Assembly: GCA_025602915.1 (NCBI GenBank)
Contig: JAHLJZ010000114.1
Span: forward strand, 1-64,000
Direction: 5' to 3'
Source of the DNA: Paraphysoderma sedebokerense
Lineage: Eukaryota; Blastocladiomycota; Physodermatomycetes; Physodermatales; Physodermataceae
DNA: 64,000 nt
The translations under genes were made by a program, and so were the position numbers. This document shows, in pieces, positions 1 to 12,354 of this stretch (position 1 is the first letter of the stretch; every line of letters starts with the position of its first letter). Under the pieces are notes generated by a model. That model made no database searches. It worked only from the letters and a program-made list of their open reading frames with translations, and was not told where the DNA came from.

Positions 1-220
1 GCCCAGGACCCACCGGGCAAGAATAACGCCACACCAACGATAGCCGAAGGGAAAAACGTTTGAAGGAGTGACTTGCTGGGTCATGCTGAAAGCCAATCCT
101 GACGCTTGACCAGATATATGAAGTCTACTCGAGGAAGAAGATGGTGACGAGTTGTTGCTCGTCAAAGGTGACTCTCTTAACTGCTGTGTTTGACCGTTTG
201 GGTCGTCTGAGGCGTTTTGC
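1..220 (-). CDS. Possible edge exon of an unknown gene
   Basis: Read on the minus strand, about 70 codons stay open from a possible acceptor (ctag) near 220 to the window edge. The translation is rich in Ser and Asn (it contains NNSSPSSSSSR) and resembles the stalk of a secreted or low-complexity protein. No domain is recognisable, and a second frame also stays open near the edge. Treat it as a possible exon only. Confidence 0.2.
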
Positions 221-367
221 TAGAGTTAATATCCAGAAAATATGGAAAAATAATGATCGTTGCCGAAGGAAGGGACAAACCGGAAAGTGAACCCAAAGAC
301 AAGTGATGAAAGTAAAATGACAAAATCATGTCCCGGTTGTTAGAGAAAAAAGAAAATGAAGCCGAAA

Positions 368-655
368 TTAAATATACCGACCAGCAAGTTCCGAAATTCG
401 ATTATCCAATTGAGAATACCTCTCGGCAATTTGTTGAGTAAGCTCGGCGACTTGTTGATTCATTTGTTGATTAGCGGTATTTTGCCGAGCCATTTCTTGA
501 GTGAGCTCAGCAACTTGTTGAGTCATTTGTTGATTAGCGGTATTTTGCCGAGCCATTTCTTGAGTGAGCTCAGCAATTTGCTGAACCAATTGGTCAGTCC
601 GGAGTTGAGAGCTAGCGACTTGTTCAGATAATTCCTGAAGTTTAGTATCTGTCAT
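368..655 (-). CDS. Small coiled-coil protein with 21-residue repeats
   Basis: This 95-residue ORF starts at the ATG at 655. It is almost entirely a predicted coiled coil rich in Gln, Glu and Ala. The core is a 21-residue unit of three heptads (centre QQVAELTQEMARQN), present about three times, with near-identical 63-bp DNA copies between about 420 and 600. It has no signal peptide, membrane segment or catalytic motif. It could be a complete small protein or one exon of a longer one. The recent-looking tandem copies point to growth by repeat duplication. I do not recognise a family and infer only self-association. Confidence 0.45.
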   Translation of the reverse strand: MTDTKLQELSEQVASSQLRTDQLVQQIAELTQEMARQNTANQQMTQQVAELTQEMARQNTANQQMNQQVAELTQQIAERYSQLDNRISELAGRYI

Positions 656-1517
656 CTTGGAGGGTGAAGTGTTGTGAATATGAGCGATGGAAGGAAATCA
701 TGAGGTCTTTGTATGCGAGGGGAAGATGTGGCGTACATATCCCATGACAACCAAGCACGTGATTTCTTCAACAATAACATTCTCCAATCACTCTGCAGGC
801 CAACTTGGATGTTGCAATTACACACAAAAAGAGGCGATATGCTGATACTGCAGACATAAGTGTATCAGTGCACTATGCGGTTTTCAACTAAATACGAACT
901 ACGATGGCATTAAATGAAGTAAAAATGATATAGCAACTTTTTTTCCCCTCAGTCTTGACCTCGTTCCCGTCAAGTCTTTCAGAGTTTGAATGTCAGCGAA
1001 GATTATGGCGCTGCTGTACTACGATTGATCGTGTAACAAAGAATAATGGTCAATTCTTTTCAAGTTCACAAGGAAAATGTAACCACTTGACGAAACGATA
1101 ATAACATCTGTCAATGTGGAGGTGTAAATATTAATTTTGTGTGGGCAAAAGAAATTTCAGGAATGAGAAACAAGTTTCTTCTATCCTCAAACGTTTATAG
1201 GTATTGCAAAGGATTATCATACTTTACAAAACTGATTCGATACATCGAATCATGTCGCAAAGCTGTTTATAGTTCTCTGTTTAATGAGTCTTCGTTCAGC
1301 ATCAGTATGATTTCTTCCTGCAATCATCTATGGTGAATCGGGATCAAACTATAGCATTTTATAAGATGATTTGCGTTGATAATCTGCAGAAAGTTATATC
1401 GAACAATTGACAAATATGTAGTTTACAATGTGTACTATAAATCTATTACATACATTAATCTTCCGACGGCAACAATTCAACCAGAACCCTATCATTTTCC
1501 AAGAGTTCATTAAAAGG
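656..1517. other. Intergenic, no gene seen
   Basis: AT-rich sequence with short unconvincing ORFs. It lies between the coiled-coil ORF and the 3' end of the SUZ12-like gene. No RNA gene or repeat was recognised. Confidence 0.5.
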
Positions 1518-3366
1518 CTACATTTTTGTTTGGGCTCCTGGAGAAGTGATTGAAGCCATATGATTCACAAATGTTTGGAGCAATGCGGCACAATCCAAAC
1601 TTAGCACTCCCCGGTCTTTCATTTCAAGCAAAAATAGTTTCACTTCTTTAGCATGTAGTTTGCGATAATGGAGGTAGTCGAAATGCGTGAAAAAGAACAG
1701 GAACATTAGATAATCAATATTTCGGTGCGGTGAACTATTGTAAGTCACAAGGAAATGTTTATAATGAATCGTGTATTAGATGAATGATTTTACTAGGATT
1801 TTTCAAGAATTGTGACCATACCCAAACCGATGTTTTTTATTCATCCAACCATCACCGCTACACCTTTCTTCCATGAAGATGTTAAATAAACCACTTAATT
1901 CCTTGGCCCCCCAAGTGACGTCAGTGAAACTATTAATCATGTTTTCGAAATGGGTATGATATGAGTGATGAGTTGTCGCTGCAGTGGTTGCAATTGAATT
2001 ATGACTTGCATATTCTGGGTTGATAGGCGTGCGCCGAAGAATTTGAGGCGAACGAGAGAGCACTGAAGGGTAATGGAAGTGTATAAATTCATAGGTTGAT
2101 GGTGTAAGGCCTAGATGACGTAATATAAACTGATTCTGTTCGAAGCAACGTGAAGAGGAACGGCAGAACAACATTGTGAAATTTGAACCGGATGTGAAGA
2201 ATCGTATTGGTTGGCTTTGTTTTCTTCGTTGTGATTCGAAGGAGCATGCTGATAACTCGATGAAGGACGGCCGACGGGTTGTACATCTGGTGACAACAGA
2301 AATATCAAGTGATTTATTTTCCAATGCCAGGCCCAAAACATGGAGACAACCGTGCTTCTGGTAAAATGCGGTGTTTTTAACAGAACAATCAGTCACCAAA
2401 TACAATTTTAACAAAGAGATCTGATAGAAAGTGATGAGCAATACTAACTTCGGCAAAGACTGTAATGACCTGTTGATGGCATAATTGAATATGGATAAGG
2501 AGATCAAAGAAATCGGTGAATACGTCGCCACAAAGACACGGAACGTTTCTCGCGGATTTTCCGTCCAGAATCACGGACGGAAAAAATTCGTAAGAGACGA
2601 TATTAGATCTATACATTATCAAGACTAAGAGGGAAATGCTCTCAAACACAGAGCCATTTTTCACGTTTATGGTAGGCGTTGCTCGTCGAATCGATAATTC
2701 ATTCCAAATCATTGAAAATGAAAAATGAACTAACGCATCATCAATAGCATATTGTCTAGTGACATTGATTGACGGCCAAAAAATCTCTCCGTCCCCATCT
2801 ACCAATGAAACCATCTCCTGATGATATAACTTTCCCGTTGAGCTGCGAACGTTAATTACGAGTGACCGAGCTAGGCCAGGTCGACAGAACAAAGATGATG
2901 CGGTAAATGAGGGTGTGAATGATTCAGACGTAAAGGAAATTACATGACACTCTTTCACATTAGAATCGCACCAATTGTTCCATCGATGCCGTTCAAGTAT
3001 TATTGGAGTGTATTGCAGGATCGTATCAGAGTTGTGACGACTTCTCGTGCGGGACAAGGTCGAGGAATCCGTCAATGGAGCGACAAGAGTAAATTCCAAA
3101 GACAACTTTAGATCAGGGTGTACAGTTGGGGGAGAGAAAGAAAGATCCAAAGACAGCAAGGATGGCGGTGTCTGCAACTCTTTTACAATTTGATCCAAAT
3201 TCTTCCTTCGTGGACCCTTGAATAAGGTCTCCGAAGGGGAATTTTTGCGAGAACATCTCAGACGTTCTGAATATTGAAGGTTTCGAAAAAGGAAGGGCTT
3301 TCGACTTCGAAGGAGATGGCGATCACGAAGAAACGGGGATATATAGGATTGATCGCAATCCATCAC
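1518..3366 (-). CDS. SUZ12: SUZ12-like Polycomb (PRC2) subunit
   Basis: SUZ12 is the scaffold subunit of PRC2, which methylates histone H3 Lys27. The first exon (3366 to about 2459) ends in a C2H2 zinc finger, CLCGDVF then HIQLCH, the position and spacing seen in SUZ12. An intron of about 90 nt (donor gttagt, acceptor ttttaccag) restores a frame continuing the post-finger segment. A later exon holds FTDVTWGAKELSGLFNIFM. After an intron (donor gtatgg near 1821, acceptor near 1739) the last exon reads SPHRNIDYLMFLFFF and ends at 1518. Together these match the VEFS box (FSDVNEGEKEVMKLWN in animals). The splice within about 2100-2290 was not fixed. The gene is head to head with CK2 alpha. It was identified from the finger and VEFS pattern, not a search. 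Confidence 0.72.
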
Positions 3367-3784
3367 GAATATTCGCTTTGTTAGAAACTTCAGGGATTAT
3401 TCCCGTCGATGAATCCGATTCTAGCTTGACATTCGTGTCCAGGCTGTATTGTATTTATCCTGTTGCAATATGGGAGATGATTTCACTCTCTTTCCTGCAC
3501 GCTTGTCGAATGTGTTCTCCTCTCATCGTCATGGTGGGAAGTAATGCTTAGAGATAATCACGTGCTGCAAACAAACAAACCCCCCTCCCGTTGCATCATC
3601 AACTGCACTTTTAAAGTTTAAATTGCTTCAAACGTCGCTGTTCTTCTGTGTCCGCTCTGAATTGTTGGTTACATCATCCCCGCATCAATTCCTCCTAACT
3701 TGAACGATCGCTGTTTCAACATTGTTGACCGATTTCTTCGCTAATCTATCACTGCTGTCCACCTTGAGTTCGCGCAGTAGTTCT
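3367..3784. promoter_or_regulatory. Shared promoter region, SUZ12-like / CK2 alpha
   Basis: About 420 bp separate two divergent start codons. No clear TATA box is visible. The stretch includes a short C-run and a TTTAAAGTTTAAA patch. It probably holds both 5' UTRs. Confidence 0.4.
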
Positions 3785-5207
3785 ATGTCTTTTACCAGCA
3801 TTGCAAGAGAATACGCCGAGGTAAACGCCGAACAGCCGAGAGAGTACTGGGATTATGACAATTTGACAGTTCAATGGGGCTCGCAAGATGACTACGAAAT
3901 TGTACGAAAAGTTGGACGAGGGAAGTACTCGGAAGTGTTTGAAGGTGTGAACGTGCCTGCAAATGAGAAATGCATCATTAAAGTGTTGAAACCTGTGAAA
4001 AAGAAGAAAATCAAAAGAGAGATCAAAATATTGCAAAATCTCAGTGGTGGAACCAATATCATTCAGCTTCTAGATGTAGTTCGAGATCCACAGTCGAAAA
4101 CACCTTCACTTATCTTTGAATACGTCAACAACACTGATTTTAAAGTTCTTTACCCGAAGTTCACCGATTATGACATACGATACTACATATCTGAGCTGCT
4201 TAAGGTACGTGATATGAATTACTTATGTTTTCTTGCTCTCCCTAATCTCTTTCTTCGTTTCTCTGTCAGGCTCTCGATTTCTGTCATTCTCGAGGTATCA
4301 TGCATCGTGATGTCAAACCTCATAATGTTATGATAGATCATGAAAAGCGTCAAGTGAGTTATCGACCTTTACATACTACTCATTAGGCAATGTTTAGTAA
4401 CACTTTGTCATTAGCTCCGACTGATAGACTGGGGTCTCGCTGAATTCTATCATCCTGGTACTGAATATAATGTTCGAGTAGCTTCAAGGTATTTCAAGGG
4501 GCCAGAATTACTTGTAGACTTTCAAGAATACGATTACAGCTTGGATATGTGGAGTTTAGGGTGTATGTTTGCTAGCATGGTAGGTTTTTGTCCCTGGCTT
4601 TCAGTGTCTTCTACGGGTTCTGACTTCGCTTTTCAGATTTTTAGAAAGGAACCGTTCTTCCATGGTAGTGATAAGTATGTGATTGGAACGACGGAGATGC
4701 ATATCAGAGCACTGGTTCACTAATTTCTCCGTTCCATCAGTTACGATCAACTTGTTAAAATTGCCAAAGTACTCGGCACGGACGAATTGTTTTCGTATCT
4801 GGAAAAATATGATATCGAACTAGACTCGCAGTTTGACGATATACTGGGAAGGTAAGACACACACAACGTTGAGAGTAATTTGGTCGATTCAAATCTTGCT
4901 GAACCTTGTTGCGTCTACAATTCAACTTAGATACCCTCGTAAGGCCTGGACCAAATTCATAACCGCTGAGAATCAAAAATATGTATCTCCCGAAGCTCTT
5001 GATTTCTTGGACAAGCTGTTGCGATATGACCACCAGGAGCGTCTGACGCCTAGAGAGGCGATGCAACACCCTTACTTTGGTAACTGTCGGCTATTCTCTC
5101 TTAACGGCGAATCTCGGTTTGAATAAATCCTCTGCCCCCATCTAACATTGATCTGTGATTTTGTTTTAGCCCCCGTCAGAGAGCAAGAAATAAAAAATCG
5201 AAGTTAA
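3785..5207 (+). CDS. CKA1: Casein kinase II catalytic subunit alpha
   Basis: Acidophilic Ser/Thr kinase, the catalytic half of the CK2 holoenzyme of nucleus and cytosol. The start at 3785 gives [14 protein letters not shown], a typical CK2 alpha N-terminus; an in-frame upstream ATG at 3722 would add 21 atypical residues. Visible kinase parts are the glycine loop [11 protein letters not shown], the basic [12 protein letters not shown] segment with the ATP lysine nearby, the catalytic loop [10 protein letters not shown], the CK2-specific DWG ([13 protein letters not shown]) replacing DFG, and [14 protein letters not shown]. There are six introns: after 4204, after the DHEKRQ codons, after GCMFASM, then three more. 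The last exon is tiny ([12 protein letters not shown], stop 5205-5207). It converges on CCT5. All exons join in frame, so it looks intact. Confidence 0.95.
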
Positions 5208-5940
5208 ACACTTAGACGTCATTTCACTTATCCACCCTTCACTTTATCCACCCTTCAACCGTGCAGTCTTTTCGGTTTTCTTCTTTCGGCGACTTACCCC
5301 CGGCTGGTTCATTCATCAATATAATTTCCAGTTGCTGTAATTTTCGTCCTTTTCTAAAATAGCAACAAGTTCTTGTGCTTTTATTAATAAACTAAATCGG
5401 AAAGGAAACTGGCAAATTCCGTATCTGACGTCTCATGTATTTCCCTTGTTTTGTATATCTTAAGTAATATCACTGTTGCAATTGCAGTACTGCGAGACTA
5501 ATGTAGGATGTGTTTCATGTGGGCGATTCATCTGCCTGTTAATAATATGGCGTTTCTGTAACTTTTAAGTCCCCCATGATGGCTTCTATCGTCATCTGGA
5601 TGTGGTTGAAATATCAGGACGGCTCTTGGATTCACTTCGTCATTTGTAGCTGTCAATGTCGCTGCAAACAAATGTCAGTTGAGCATCAACTAAGAAGGCG
5701 AGAATCTACAAGTTCCTTTGTTTAGGTGTTTCTCTAATTTTATTCATAACTAAACATTTACAATGTTCAAACAAAATCTTCAAATAATACAAAGAAATAG
5801 CGTCACATTTCGTTACTTGTTCAACAAAAACACTACTTTTTGATTTTCATCAATCCCGTACGAGGAATCGCCGAGCAACCCTAACGCATTGCCACGAACA
5901 ATTTAAACTATTCGTCACACTTTGTACATCTCACTCTTCT
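5208..5940. other. Convergent 3' region between CK2 alpha and CCT5
   Basis: It contains the 3' UTRs of two converging genes and AATAAA-like signals on both strands. No ORF of note. A short near-direct repeat (tatccacccttca, twice) occurs near 5230. Confidence 0.5.
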
Positions 5941-8223
5941 TTATTGCTCGTCAGTCCCTGACACAATCACATCATCGATTTTCAATATCATCTTGACAAG
6001 TTGCGTGGCCAACAAGAATTGGGCACGCTTGGAAATGAGGGGATCGAATACATGTTGTTCTTTCATGTCTGAAGGAAAGTAAAAATCAATACTGTGAATT
6101 AACAAACAACCTAACGTGAATAAACTGGTATCTGGTCCAATTACCGTTATTTCCCTTCATCATACAGTCGATACCCAATCTAAAATTGCTTTCGGCAATT
6201 TGTTTGCTCTTAACTTCGGCCAAAGTCTCAATCGGACTCAAGCCGCTATTTTCAGCCAACGTCAATGGGATCGCATCCAAAGCAGCGGCAAAACTACGCA
6301 TAGCGTATTGTTCAATGGATGATATTTCGTCAGCTGCCTTCGACACGGCCAGAGAGCAGGCGATTTCAGCCGCACCGCCCCCATAAACTATGCGGTTGTC
6401 ACGGATTAAGTTGCGAACAACGCACATAGCATCGTGAAGAGCTCGCTTGGCTTCATCAATCATCTACAAAAAACATCATTATGGGGTTCTCAAGTGACGA
6501 ATGGCAAAATGGGAGGAAAGGCAATATACCATTTTGTTTCCTCCCCGAACAAACACGGTAACTGCACGAGAATTGGCGCACTCTTCAATCACTAACATCT
6601 TATCCTTGGTTGTTCCGAAAGACATTTCCCGAACAAGACCAGCAGTGCCTAGCTTCTGCGCGGACAAATCTTCAAACCGTGGAACAATGCGTCCATTCGT
6701 AGCGATCGCGATGAGCTAAGTAAAAATAGATTCATGTTGGTATCTTGCCTTAGTTTGAGTAGTTATTAGAGTATAAAACTTACTTCTATCTCCGGACCAC
6801 CGACCCATCTGACAGCTGGTAGGTTATTTTGCATCAATAAATGATTCGCTTCATCGTCGAAACCCCACTGACAAATAACCAAATTTGCCCCCGTATCCTT
6901 TACTCTCTTGACCATCTCTTCAAATTTGTTCCTTTCGTACTCCTGTAACACCTTATATTCTTCAACACTAGTGATATCTAGCTTGTGTTTAGTTTTGGGT
7001 TTAGGAGGTTCGAATGGACAGGTAAGAATTGCCATTTTGGCATTTCTAATAACTTTTGGCATCTGAGGATGGGAGATATCTTTGTCCACGACAACACCTT
7101 TCACAAGGGTTGTATCAGCGAGCGAACCACCGACTTTTCCGTCAACTTTGATGAGCTCGAAATCGACATCTTTGCGTTCCAGATCAGCAACTGAAAGAAC
7201 AGCTTCGACAGCAATTTTGGAAAATTGCTCGTGGCATTTGGAAACGCTGACATAACGGACAGGTTAATCATTGCAGGTAGAAGGAACAATGATACGAAAA
7301 TAGTTTGAAAATAACTCCATACATTTTACTACCCAAGCTTGTGTAAGCAGTTTTATACAAGTTGGATGTATCGTCTTTTGAGAAAGGAACGACATCAGAT
7401 ACTTTATATAAAGTGTCGATGGCAACTTGACAAGCCCGTTCAAAACCGTCGGCAATCCGGATAGGGTGAATACCCTTGTCCAGAAGGGCTTCTGCCTGTT
7501 CAAGTAGAGCGCCAGCAAGGACTGAAGATTATCTCCGTTAGTTGCCAAGGATAATGACATCGATGCCCCTCCCATCACTAGCTTTACACATATTCATTTG
7601 TCAACACAATGAATGAAACAGCGAGGACTTACCGACGACACCGGTCGTTCCGTCCCCAATCTCATCATCTTGGCTCTTGCTCAACTCGACCAAAAGCTTT
7701 GCAATCTGGTGCTCGACTTGCATTTCGGATAATATAGTAGCGCCATCGTTTGTTATCGTCACGTCGCCATCAGGAGAGACCATAATCTTGTCAAGACCTC
7801 TTGGACCAAGAGAAGATTTGATGATTCCAGTAACCGCTTTGGCGGCAAGAATATGTGACTATTTAAGAAAACATGAATATCAACGGTTCCTGTTAATCTC
7901 AAATGACGAGAAGGTCGACTCTCGCTATCCATTCCCACTAAACTCTGAACAACATAAACACGGCCACGCGTTATCCATAATAAGGATATGATAAGTCATC
8001 AAACGACATAAGGATGCATCCATCCGAGGCCTTAGAAGATCAAGTGAACAGATACACCTAAAATATCCACTGCCAATCCTAATCCCACGCAGTTCCCACA
8101 GGTATCAATCAAGACACGACGCACCTTTTGAGCTTCCAGGCCTCTTAATCTGGTCTTCTTTCCTTGTTCCCTGACAATGATGAAAGGACGGCCATATTCG
8201 TCGGTTGCGTAGACTGCGGACAT
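5941..8223 (-). CDS. CCT5: CCT5, epsilon subunit of the TRiC/CCT chaperonin
   Basis: Subunit of the cytosolic ring chaperonin that folds actin, tubulin and WD40 proteins using ATP. The start at 8223 gives [20 protein letters not shown], matching the CCT5 signature DEYGRPF. The chaperonin motifs [14 protein letters not shown] and [13 protein letters not shown] (catalytic Asp and GDGT) follow. Then come [66 protein letters not shown] and [10 protein letters not shown]-type elements in the order expected of CCT5. The coding region is cut by about seven short introns. The C-terminus reads [19 protein letters not shown], with the stop at 5941-5943. No break was noticed. Confidence 0.95.
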
Positions 8224-8809
8224 GATGAATGGTACAAGTTGAAATCAATGAAATGAGGGATTGAAAAGGGAGGGAATGTTTGAGAAGAAAGCGTTTGTTG
8301 TTTGGAAGTTCTGTCCACGTGACTTTCAGGCGATGTTCAAGGATTCTCAATGGGATCGTGCTACCACGGAGAACATATAAGTGCTTGTCGCAATCTTAAG
8401 ATAATAGAAAGAAATGGGGAGCAGCTCAGTAGATGAAAGGAAAATACACAAGATTAAGATTGACGGCCGCTGTCTATTGCTTAATGTCGATACCTCGCAA
8501 ACTGGGACGAAATATTGGGTAGACAGTGATGCCGCTCATAAGATTTGGGAGGACTTTCACTTTCATGAATTTTGGTGAATAACTGAATATTATGTTTTAG
8601 TGGTTTTGTGTTTGATCAACCCGAATCGTTTTAAATTCTGGTATCTTTAATTCACTTTCTACACTGCCGATTGGCAAATTGGGATTCGCTCTTCTTCGCG
8701 TTTATAAGCACTTACTTTGTTATTTGCTTTGACCTTTTCCTTTGTCCACAATAAAGAATTCTCTTCGTTCATTCAATTATTAACAATGACACACGCATTT
8801 CCACCATAT
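8224..8809. other. Intergenic, CCT5 promoter side
   Basis: About 590 bp between the CCT5 start and the 3' end of the hydrolase gene, both on the minus strand. No convincing gene or RNA was seen. Confidence 0.45.
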
Positions 8810-9620
8810 TCAGATCCCTCTGTCGGCGAATCCCTGATTCGCCGACAGAGAAAACGAAGCGGACTTCTCTTTCTTCCATTCTAGAAACCACTCAAAAACA
8901 GGCCCCGGTGCTCCTCTTTCGGTAGTATAAGTCGGGGTCCATGAATCATGCTTTGCCTCCGGATGTATATGCAACTCCACATTGGGTGCACCTGCTCTTT
9001 TCAATGAGTCAAACATTGTCTGGGAATACAGCATCGGTACAATATCGTCTTTGGCCCCATGCATGTTGGAATATCTTTAATTTTGTAGGCTTCTTCTGGG
9101 CAACCGCCTGGATAATCTTGTCAAATCAATTTGAAAGATTGAAAATTGAACGGAATTACAGACACGGACGCCCATAAATCTGGATAAGACATAGCCATAT
9201 CAAATGTTGCAAAACCCCCCATAGATAAGCCTGTTAAATACATCTTTGTTTTATCGATGTATTCGCCCCATTCTGCAAGCACTTCGTCCAAAAATAGCTT
9301 CAAATCATGAGAGTTAAATCGATTCTATCTGCTACATTGAGGAGAAACAACGATAAATGGGAACATTTTATCCCTTATTTCGGATCATCGGGCAACCCAT
9401 TCTCTATCATGTGCGGAATCATCCCGGGCTTCTTGATTCTGTCAAAATGTTTACCCATTTCACCGGCACCATGGAGGAACACGACCAACGGCCATTTGGT
9501 AGTGTCGGGATGCTCTGGGACTGACTGAAGAGCTGCCGGCAAATACAGTAAGTATCGATAACGACTTGCCGGTGAAAACCTTTCTTTCTGCAAGGGTTTC
9601 TTTAACGAACTTCCCAGCAT
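8810..9620 (-). CDS. Alpha/beta-hydrolase, predicted peptidase/esterase (COG4099-like)
   Basis: Serine hydrolase of the alpha/beta fold. The order of motifs is LYLPAAL, then WPLVVFLHGAGEMG (oxyanion-hole HGAG), then TGLSMGGFATFDMA (nucleophile elbow GxSxG with Ser), then MHGAKDDIVPMLYSQ (acid Asp), then HPEAKHDSWTPTY (catalytic His), ending EWFLEWKKEKS. This fits the dienelactone-hydrolase/COG4099 group, often annotated as phospholipase/carboxylesterase or polyhydroxybutyrate-depolymerase-like. At least two introns lie between about 9375 and 9060. The ATG at 9620 is the best visible start, but the frame stays open upstream to 9680, so another 5' exon is possible. The C-terminus runs through SLSANQGFADRG with an inverted-repeat-like patch (tcggcgaatccctgattcgccga) just inside the stop at 8810. 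The substrate is unknown. Confidence 0.7.
8820..8847. repeat. Short palindrome at the end of the hydrolase gene
   Basis: TCTGTCGGCGAATC and GATTCGCCGACAGA form near-perfect 14-bp inverted arms over the last codons of the hydrolase gene. A role in 3'-end formation is possible, but this is inference. Confidence 0.6.
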
Positions 9621-12354
9621 TACGAGTAAGAGATAAGGAGATTTCACTTGGGTCTTAACTTTCAATACTCTACTGATCACATTTCAGATCAAAGAGTGTG
9701 GATCGTCGACGTCAGAGTCAGTATTTCCGAAAAAGATGCAATTCTTCCAGCCGTAATCGGTTGTATGTCCAACCAGGGAGTAAATTATGCATTTCGAAGT
9801 TTAGATAAATCAAGGTTGCGGGGATGGGATTATCAGCCCTGACAATGGAGCATTCCCTCTTTACTAGGTTATCGACTCATTTGCTCGTTCCACTGATTTG
9901 ATATTTGCAGTGAATTCATTTACAGAGCATTTCAATTAGGAACTTCTCTCGAGGTATTTCCGTAATTCTTTTCTCTCACTGCAGTTTAGTGTGTTCACTG
10001 ACCGCCGAACGCTACCTTTGTCTTTGATTTCTCTTGGAATTGTCTTATGGAACGGATTCCACGTCGCTGAATAGCGCCCCCTGTATCTATTGATCTTCTT
10101 TCTCGCCCTCTGTAATTACCGCGATGAACTTGACTTCTAGCTCAGTAGAGAGCTCTCCAGTGCATCACCTTCACCCAAGACATTTCATATATTTCAGTTG
10201 GATTGGAGGATGGGATATAAGCTATGTTCAACTCGGCCTTTTAAAACATTAACGAGAAGGAGGTTTACCAATGTGGTCAGCCCTGGGCGTAGGTATCTTG
10301 GATTATTTCATTTTTTGGGTTCTGTGCTAACCGTTTTCAATCACAGAATATCGACGTCCAGCATCACCACCAACGTCACTATACTATATAGAAGCAAAAT
10401 TAGCAGTTTTAATTGTTAGCATCCTTCGCAGTTTCTTTACGATGATTTAAAATTAAAATGGAAGCCGAATATAACTGTAGAGTTTCGCAGCTATAAAGAA
10501 CGTTCGCCGAGACCTCGATCATTGTGACGTTGAAAACTAATTTATGCGTACTTCTTTGTTCCAATGCCCGAGAAATTGATTTCAATGGAGACTGCAGAGA
10601 TTGATTTAGGATTGATGGATTTCTTCCGTAGAAAACTGCGCCGTTGCCGCCGTTGCCGCCGTCATTGGGAGAACCAAAAATCATGTACAGATTATTAATT
10701 TTACGTTGACGTCTATCTCTCGAATGGGCCACCGCCGTCGCATAGCATTCACATGCCAGTCTATATGCTTTAGCACTGTCTCGTCATGGTGACCGCTAAG
10801 CGACAGCATCTGTCAATGGAACTTTAATTCGAGTATTTCACACATTGTCAGGAAAATCTCTGAATGAGTTGCGACGTATAGGTAGAGCTGTAATTTTTAG
10901 TATTGAAATTAATGGTGTGTCTACAAGATTTCATCGTAGTTTCTTACCAAACCATGAAAGATATACCTCTACGCCGTCACCGTTTCCATCAATGTCGACA
11001 TCAAATTTTTCCTCTCTAAACACTAGCTCACCACCTGACAGCAGATCGGATCGCAGAAACTCAAATCATCAAACCATTCCTCTTTTTCGTCTCACAACTC
11101 GTTATCATTTCATTCAAATTATCATTTAAATTTCCCCCGACGACGACGACAGACAACCATCACCTTTATCACTCTTAACTCCACTCCTTTATCATTGTTA
11201 ACTCCATTACTCTCAAAAATGTGTTAAAGTAATTGGTCATTTCTTCTTCCAGTGCTGAATTTCGTCGGCTGCGCCCTCTGGATCTACCTGTTCTCAATCA
11301 CCAAATAATTCACCTGTATCGCAATCACCCCCAAGCGATGGCGTCAAGTGTGTTGCGTTCTTCCTCCCTCCTTCAGATTCTCATGCTCGTTACAGCGTTC
11401 ATTCAAGTGATTTTGAAGACTTGGATATTCATTCATGTTGATCTCGATATTGATTCCAGAGTTGAATGAAGAACATGTTTTGCTAATCACAGAACTGCGA
11501 TATTTATCAACGGAATTTTGACGTCCAACGAGGGGTGAAGACATTAACAAAGTGAAGTGGAAAGTGAATTGGAAGGAATCCCAATCTTGTTATTGTCATA
11601 CAAGTTATATTAAACTTAGATTTAATGTACCGATAAATCCGATTACAGATACATAAAACTTTTTATAACTGGATTCGCAACTTTTCAGTACTTCGCTATT
11701 CGGATGCAACGAAATTTTATCCATAGTATATCCTTTTCGTTTCATCATATCATATTTATAATATCACTTAATCCCTGAGTTTCGTAGACAATATCTATGA
11801 AAATATCCGATTGCTTTTTTCAATCCTAGAGCTGAAACCCGCGATTGCACTAGGGGCCTGAAATTACTGACACCGTTTCTTTTAGGGCCAATCACTCTTT
11901 TTGTTTCTGCTCAGTCAACCTCGATCTTCTGAATTCCGCAGGCGTCTTTGTCTTTTAGATGATCCTTCAATACAACCAAGTGGTATACTCGGATGGTATA
12001 TCATTCAAAGCCAAGTTAGGTAGATAGTAACCTAGACAGTAAATTCATTAGACGAAATATACCCGCCAAATTCAGATTTCTAGCCGTAAAGATATTGGTT
12101 AAATTGTTGATTAACGATATTCAGAAAACATAGACGATTGCAACGGAATGAATTGATTATCAAAGCTCAACATATTATGATTAATACATTCGGTCATTCG
12201 GTGGTAATCTACAAAGAGAGCAAGCTTGTACCGCGAGGTGCCACAATAAAACAATTCGCATTCAATATTCGACCAAATAACAGTCGTTATGTGATATTAT
12301 CTAAGTAATTTGGACATAAAGAAAACAAATACAATATTTACACATGCTATCATA
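9621..12354. other. Gene-poor region with calcium-loop-like coding scraps
   Basis: No complete gene could be assembled. On the minus strand near 10950-11060 an open stretch reads KFDVDIDGNGDGVEVYLSWF, followed by a good donor (gtaaga) and a possible short terminal exon ending near 10838. Near 10640-10700 a separate minus frame reads MIFGSPNDGGNGGNGAVFYG. Both resemble FG-GAP/VCBS or EF-hand-type Asp/Gly loops. They may be exons of an unassembled gene or relics. The rest (9842-10400 and 11560-12350) shows nothing. Confidence 0.3.

Noticed and set aside
3722-3784. Upstream in-frame ATG for CK2 alpha
   Set aside because: Adds 21 residues unlike the family; the ATG at 3785 gives the usual short N-terminus.
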